In this document: piece by piece, positions 26,509-29,466 of the stretch
Layout: each line of letters begins with the position of its first letter
Numbering within the stretch: the stretch's first letter is position 1
Origin: Verrucomicrobiota bacterium
Lineage (GTDB): Bacteria; Verrucomicrobiota; Verrucomicrobiae; Opitutales; CG1-02-43-26
Length of the DNA: 29,466 nt
Reading direction: 5' to 3'
NCBI GenBank assembly: GCA_013289195.1
Contig: JABDAI010000011.1
Coordinates: 1-29,466 of the forward strand
Program-made: the position numbers and the translations under genes
The notes under the pieces: generated by a model
The model's database searches: none
What the model was told of the DNA's origin: nothing
Seen by the model: only the letters and a program-made list of their open reading frames with translations

Positions 26509-28047
26509 ATGAAAAAATTATCCAAACTTAAAATTAGAGTTGTTGTTTTACTGGGTGCTTTTATGGCTATTTTTTATGGCTTGAATTATGCTGAGGATAA
26601 CTATGAAAGGTTTCCTGCGCAATTTAACGTCACAGATCTCAATGGAAATAATGGCTTTGTTATCAATGGTATTTCTTCCGGTGATAGCTGCGGTCGCATT
26701 GTAGCCATGGCTGGTGATGTAAATGGTGATGGTATCGATGATATTTTACTCAGTGCTCCACTCGCCCTTAAGATGGCAGGGCAAACTTATGTAGTTTTTG
26801 GCAGCCATCAACCATGGCCACCAGAATTTTATCTTTCTAACCTAAATGGTAATAATGGATTCACTATTAATGGTGTCAATTTCAATGATGCTAGCGGTTT
26901 TGCACTGAGCGGAGCCGGAGATGTCAATGGCGATGGTCTAGCTGATATCTTGATTGGTGCAACTCGTAAAAATAATGGCCATGGTCAGAGCTATGTGCTA
27001 TTTGGTAGTAAACAGCCCTGGCCTGCAGTAATTAATCTTCAAGATTTAAATGGTAAAAATGGATTCGCTATTAATGGTCCGGCGGGTTCACTTAATAACG
27101 GCCATACTTTAAGTATGGCTGGAGACATTAATGGAGACGGTTTAGAAGATATTATAATTGGTGCCCCAGGTAATGTCGGCAAAGACCAAGGTCGAGGCTA
27201 TCTAATATTCGGCAACAAAGGACCCTGGGCCGCAATATTTAACCTTGAAAATTTAGATGGCAATAATGGGTTTCTAATTTATGATATTAGTAAACATGCC
27301 GACACAGGTTGGTGTGTAAGCAAAGCAGGAGATGTCAACAGTGATGGCATTGCTGATATGCTAATTAGCGATTCTGAATTTCAGAATGAAGTAGGACAGA
27401 TCTATGTAATATTTGGTCATAAAGGACAGTGGCCTTCAAATATTTCTATCGATACTCTTAATGGCAATAATGGCTTTATCATTAATGGCATTCATCAACT
27501 TGACGCTACCGGTGATTCACTAAATAATCCCGGTGATGTTAATGGCGATCACATAGATGATATTTTAATCGGCGCGCCTGGATTTAATAGCTACAGCGGC
27601 GCAAGCTTTATCATATTTGGTCATAAAGGACCATGGTCTGATACTTTTAATCTTACCAATGTCAATGGTACTAATGGCTTTATTATTAATGGCATTCATT
27701 CAAACGATTTTAGTGCTGTTGCGTTAAGTAGAGCTGGAGATATCAATGATGATGGTATACTAGATATCTTAATTGGTGCTAACGATGCTTATCAAAGTGC
27801 AGGCCAAAGTTATATAGTCTTCGGCAGCAAAAGTCCCTGGCCTACCAATTTCAATCTTGCTAATCTCAATGGCAATAATGGCTTTGCTATCAATGGTGTT
27901 GCCCTTGATATCAGCGGTTGGTCCGTAAGTGGTACTGGTGATATCAATGGAGATGGTATTGCTGATTTTATAATTGGCGCTATTGGTCCTCTTGGCTTAG
28001 CTGCCACTCCAGGCCGAGTTTATGTAATCTTTGGTCAACATCAGTAA
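26509..28047 (+). CDS. Secreted FG-GAP beta-propeller protein (copy 2)
   Basis: The 512-residue product has a signal peptide (residues 1 to about 27, cleaved near NYA/EDN) and seven FG-GAP blades. Some calcium loops have drifted: VNSDGIAD in blade 4, VNGDHIDD in blade 5 and INDDGILD in blade 6. The phrases NLNGNNGFxINGI and FGSKxPWP match copy 1 at 9197-10705, so the two arose by duplication and diverged. It is followed 49 bases later by copy B of the 145-bp element, as copy 1 is followed by copy A. The likely role is binding a host or matrix surface, by analogy with integrin alpha propellers. Confidence 0.85.
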   Translation: MKKLSKLKIRVVVLLGAFMAIFYGLNYAEDNYERFPAQFNVTDLNGNNGFVINGISSGDSCGRIVAMAGDVNGDGIDDILLSAPLALKMAGQTYVVFGSHQPWPPEFYLSNLNGNNGFTINGVNFNDASGFALSGAGDVNGDGLADILIGATRKNNGHGQSYVLFGSKQPWPAVINLQDLNGKNGFAINGPAGSLNNGHTLSMAGDINGDGLEDIIIGAPGNVGKDQGRGYLIFGNKGPWAAIFNLENLDGNNGFLIYDISKHADTGWCVSKAGDVNSDGIADMLISDSEFQNEVGQIYVIFGHKGQWPSNISIDTLNGNNGFIINGIHQLDATGDSLNNPGDVNGDHIDDILIGAPGFNSYSGASFIIFGHKGPWSDTFNLTNVNGTNGFIINGIHSNDFSAVALSRAGDINDDGILDILIGANDAYQSAGQSYIVFGSKSPWPTNFNLANLNGNNGFAINGVALDISGWSVSGTGDINGDGIADFIIGAIGPLGLAATPGRVYVIFGQHQ

Positions 28048-28096
28048 AAATGAATTTACTTCTGAGGTGCTCGTTTATTTCCGCACGGGGAATATA

Positions 28097-28241
28097 TAGA
28101 CTTCTTTCGAAACCAACTCTTTTGCTCTCTAGCGGTGTCAAAAATTTATTCGGGATCCTCGTGTATGTCTGTATACACTCCGGTCCCTTACAAATTTTTT
28201 CCTTGCTATAGAGCAAAATACTTAGTTTCGAAAGAAGTCTA
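28097..28241 (-). mobile_element. 145-bp MITE, copy B
   Basis: This is the reverse complement of 10827-10971 with five base differences, four of them in one 15-base central stretch. Ends are TAGACTTCTTTCGAAAC and its inverse, flanked by TA. It begins 49 bases after the FG-GAP copy 2 stop, where its long stem could act as a transcription terminator. A 78-codon frame crossing it is not credible. Confidence 0.85.
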
Positions 28242-28294
28242 ATGTCTATAGGCTCTCCATCAATAAATATTGATTCAACTTAAACTGTAGATAA

Positions 28295-29122
28295 TCAAAA
28301 TGGCGAAGCCCCTGGAGGGAGCCCCACTCCATTATCATAGAAGGATTGATGTTTCGTAAATAGTTGTATCAATAATGAAAAACGTTTTTTTGCAGATTTT
28401 ATTAATTTTAAACCTAAGCCTTGTTCAGACTGCTGTATTGTAATTAGGTCGAATAATTTCCCTAACTCCTTTTGCTGATCTTCATTTAAGTCTTTTCTGT
28501 GATTTAATACATCTTGAATAATCAATTGCACATCGCTTATTTTTTGTTCCGCTGCACTTTCTAGCAACTGCAAATAGCTCAGTCCTTCATCGCTATATTT
28601 TCTTAGCTTCATCATCATTCCCACTATAAATGCATACTTTTCCAAATTTTTGTTTTCTTTTAATAATTCACTACATTCTCGAGCCAATTGCCCGGCATTT
28701 CCGATTAATCGAATCCTCATAATATCGCTAAAAACCAGTAAATAATTCTTTTGCATATTACTGATCCCACTATATATCCTCACCATTTCTACATTTAACT
28801 TCGCATGCCAAATACAATATCTAAAGAGCTCTTCCGACTTTAATGCCTTAAACATGAATGCTATCCCGAAATCGAATAAAAATTTGGGCATATATTCTAA
28901 AATATACTTTAACGGATTTTCCACTCCAACCTCGCGTTCGTACAACTTTGACGAGGCTTCTGTACAGTATCTATTCAAATAACTATTGCAACGACTCATT
29001 GTACCCAAATCAAAAAACCTCATGTTCTCGAAAATATGACCCCGTATTTCTTTCGGCATTTCCTGGAAACAATCAAAAGTAAAATCAGTGCTAGAACTGT
29101 AATTCGATATATCTTTATTCAT
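28295..29122 (-). CDS. F-box-like domain protein
   Basis: Residues about 22-60 of the 275-residue product (MPKEIRGHIFENMRFFDLGT, then MSRCNSYLNRYCTEASSKLY) fit the F-box pattern: P near the start, a hydrophobic helix, D-L, and a C/N-x-x-L-N-R helix. The remainder is alpha-helical without LRRs or ankyrin repeats. F-box proteins recruit SKP1 and Cullin-1 in eukaryotes, and bacteria with such proteins generally deliver them into host cells. There is no signal peptide. The C-terminus ends in a basic helix and GVGLPPGASPF. The call is by pattern only, and the partner domain is unrecognised. Confidence 0.65.
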   Translation of the reverse strand: MNKDISNYSSSTDFTFDCFQEMPKEIRGHIFENMRFFDLGTMSRCNSYLNRYCTEASSKLYEREVGVENPLKYILEYMPKFLFDFGIAFMFKALKSEELFRYCIWHAKLNVEMVRIYSGISNMQKNYLLVFSDIMRIRLIGNAGQLARECSELLKENKNLEKYAFIVGMMMKLRKYSDEGLSYLQLLESAAEQKISDVQLIIQDVLNHRKDLNEDQQKELGKLFDLITIQQSEQGLGLKLIKSAKKRFSLLIQLFTKHQSFYDNGVGLPPGASPF

Positions 29123-29230
29123 ATCAATTTATTGAAAATTTCAATACGCTAATAATTAAACATAGTCAATCATTAAATCTTTGTAAAATCTCTAGTAACC
29201 CACAATGTTTTGTCGAGTTTGGTAGAATTC

Positions 29231-29466
29231 TCATCTATCTATATCCACCTTAGCAAGCCATACTTCAATTTCCAGATTTGCATCATCTCTAATCTCAAAA
29301 ACTCAATGCTCACGAATACCTTCCAGAAAATTCTTCACATCAAATGTTGCAGGAGGTTTAAGGATAACAATCGCTGAACTAAATTCCATTTTAATTTCCG
29401 CACCATCCCAAGAAGTGTATCTTAGATTGATATACGGGATTACCATAGCATTAGTCTCATAAAAAA
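29231..29466 (-). pseudogene. Degenerate reading frame of unknown family, running off the window
   Basis: A minus-strand frame open from the window edge reads NAMVIPYINLRYTSWDGAEI, VILKPPATFDVKNFLEGI and, after an in-frame TGA (29305-29303), FEIRDDANLEIEVWLAKV. Its composition is protein-like on both sides of the stop, suggesting a gene with a nonsense mutation. I do not recognise the family. The start would lie beyond 29466. Confidence 0.45.

Noticed and set aside
27980..28216. 78-codon minus-strand frame
   Set aside because: It crosses the end of the FG-GAP gene and the MITE; a hybrid of unrelated sequences.

Overview
This window looks like a low-GC chromosome segment of a host-associated Gram-negative bacterium. 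It carries an LPS-export operon (lptC-lptA-lptB) running straight into an HPr kinase gene (hprK), then dnaA and a small acidic protein of a type I associate with Verrucomicrobiota of the Opitutales/Puniceicoccales lineage. That assignment is an inference from gene content and order. The eukaryote-like proteins (F-box, leucine-rich repeat, secreted kinase, lipases) suggest life inside or alongside a eukaryotic host such as an amoeba or invertebrate.

Positions 1-9200 are mostly conserved backbone: a secreted Zeta-like P-loop kinase gene on the minus strand, tRNA-Gly(GCC), a left-handed beta-helix nucleotidyltransferase-like protein, lptC/lptA/lptB/hprK with overlaps or gaps of a few bases, a 316-base AT-rich region holding one perfect DnaA box, dnaA and its small partner gene, a convergent DUF488 gene, and a TerC-family membrane protein.

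Positions 9200-29466 are accessory. Two paralogous secreted FG-GAP beta-propeller genes (9197-10705 and 26509-28047) are each followed by a copy of the same 145-bp inverted-repeat element, in opposite orientations. Between them lie a coiled-coil protein, a small secreted protein, a minus-strand lipase / repeat-membrane-protein gene pair, a decayed LRR sequence, a multi-spanning membrane protein and a 1744-residue giant. The giant combines a helical-repeat-like N-terminus, an F-box-like segment, about 20 leucine-rich repeats and a class-3-lipase-like domain that is duplicated in the 628-residue neighbour. An N-terminal F-box protein lies at the right end. Fragments of at least five IS families (IS5, ISNCY, IS3, IS6, IS630) fill the gaps.

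Three results are the most informative. First, a 176-bp miniature element with a 5-bp ATAAT target duplication sits in an LRR reading frame, and removing it with one duplication copy restores that frame exactly. Second, the LRR sequence starts directly after, and in frame with, the stop codon of the 652-residue membrane protein, suggesting a broken longer protein. Third, that membrane protein carries about four copies of a roughly 113-residue repeat I do not recognise. Taken together, the region reads as an expanding and decaying arsenal of candidate host-directed effectors, driven by IS and MITE activity and repeat amplification.
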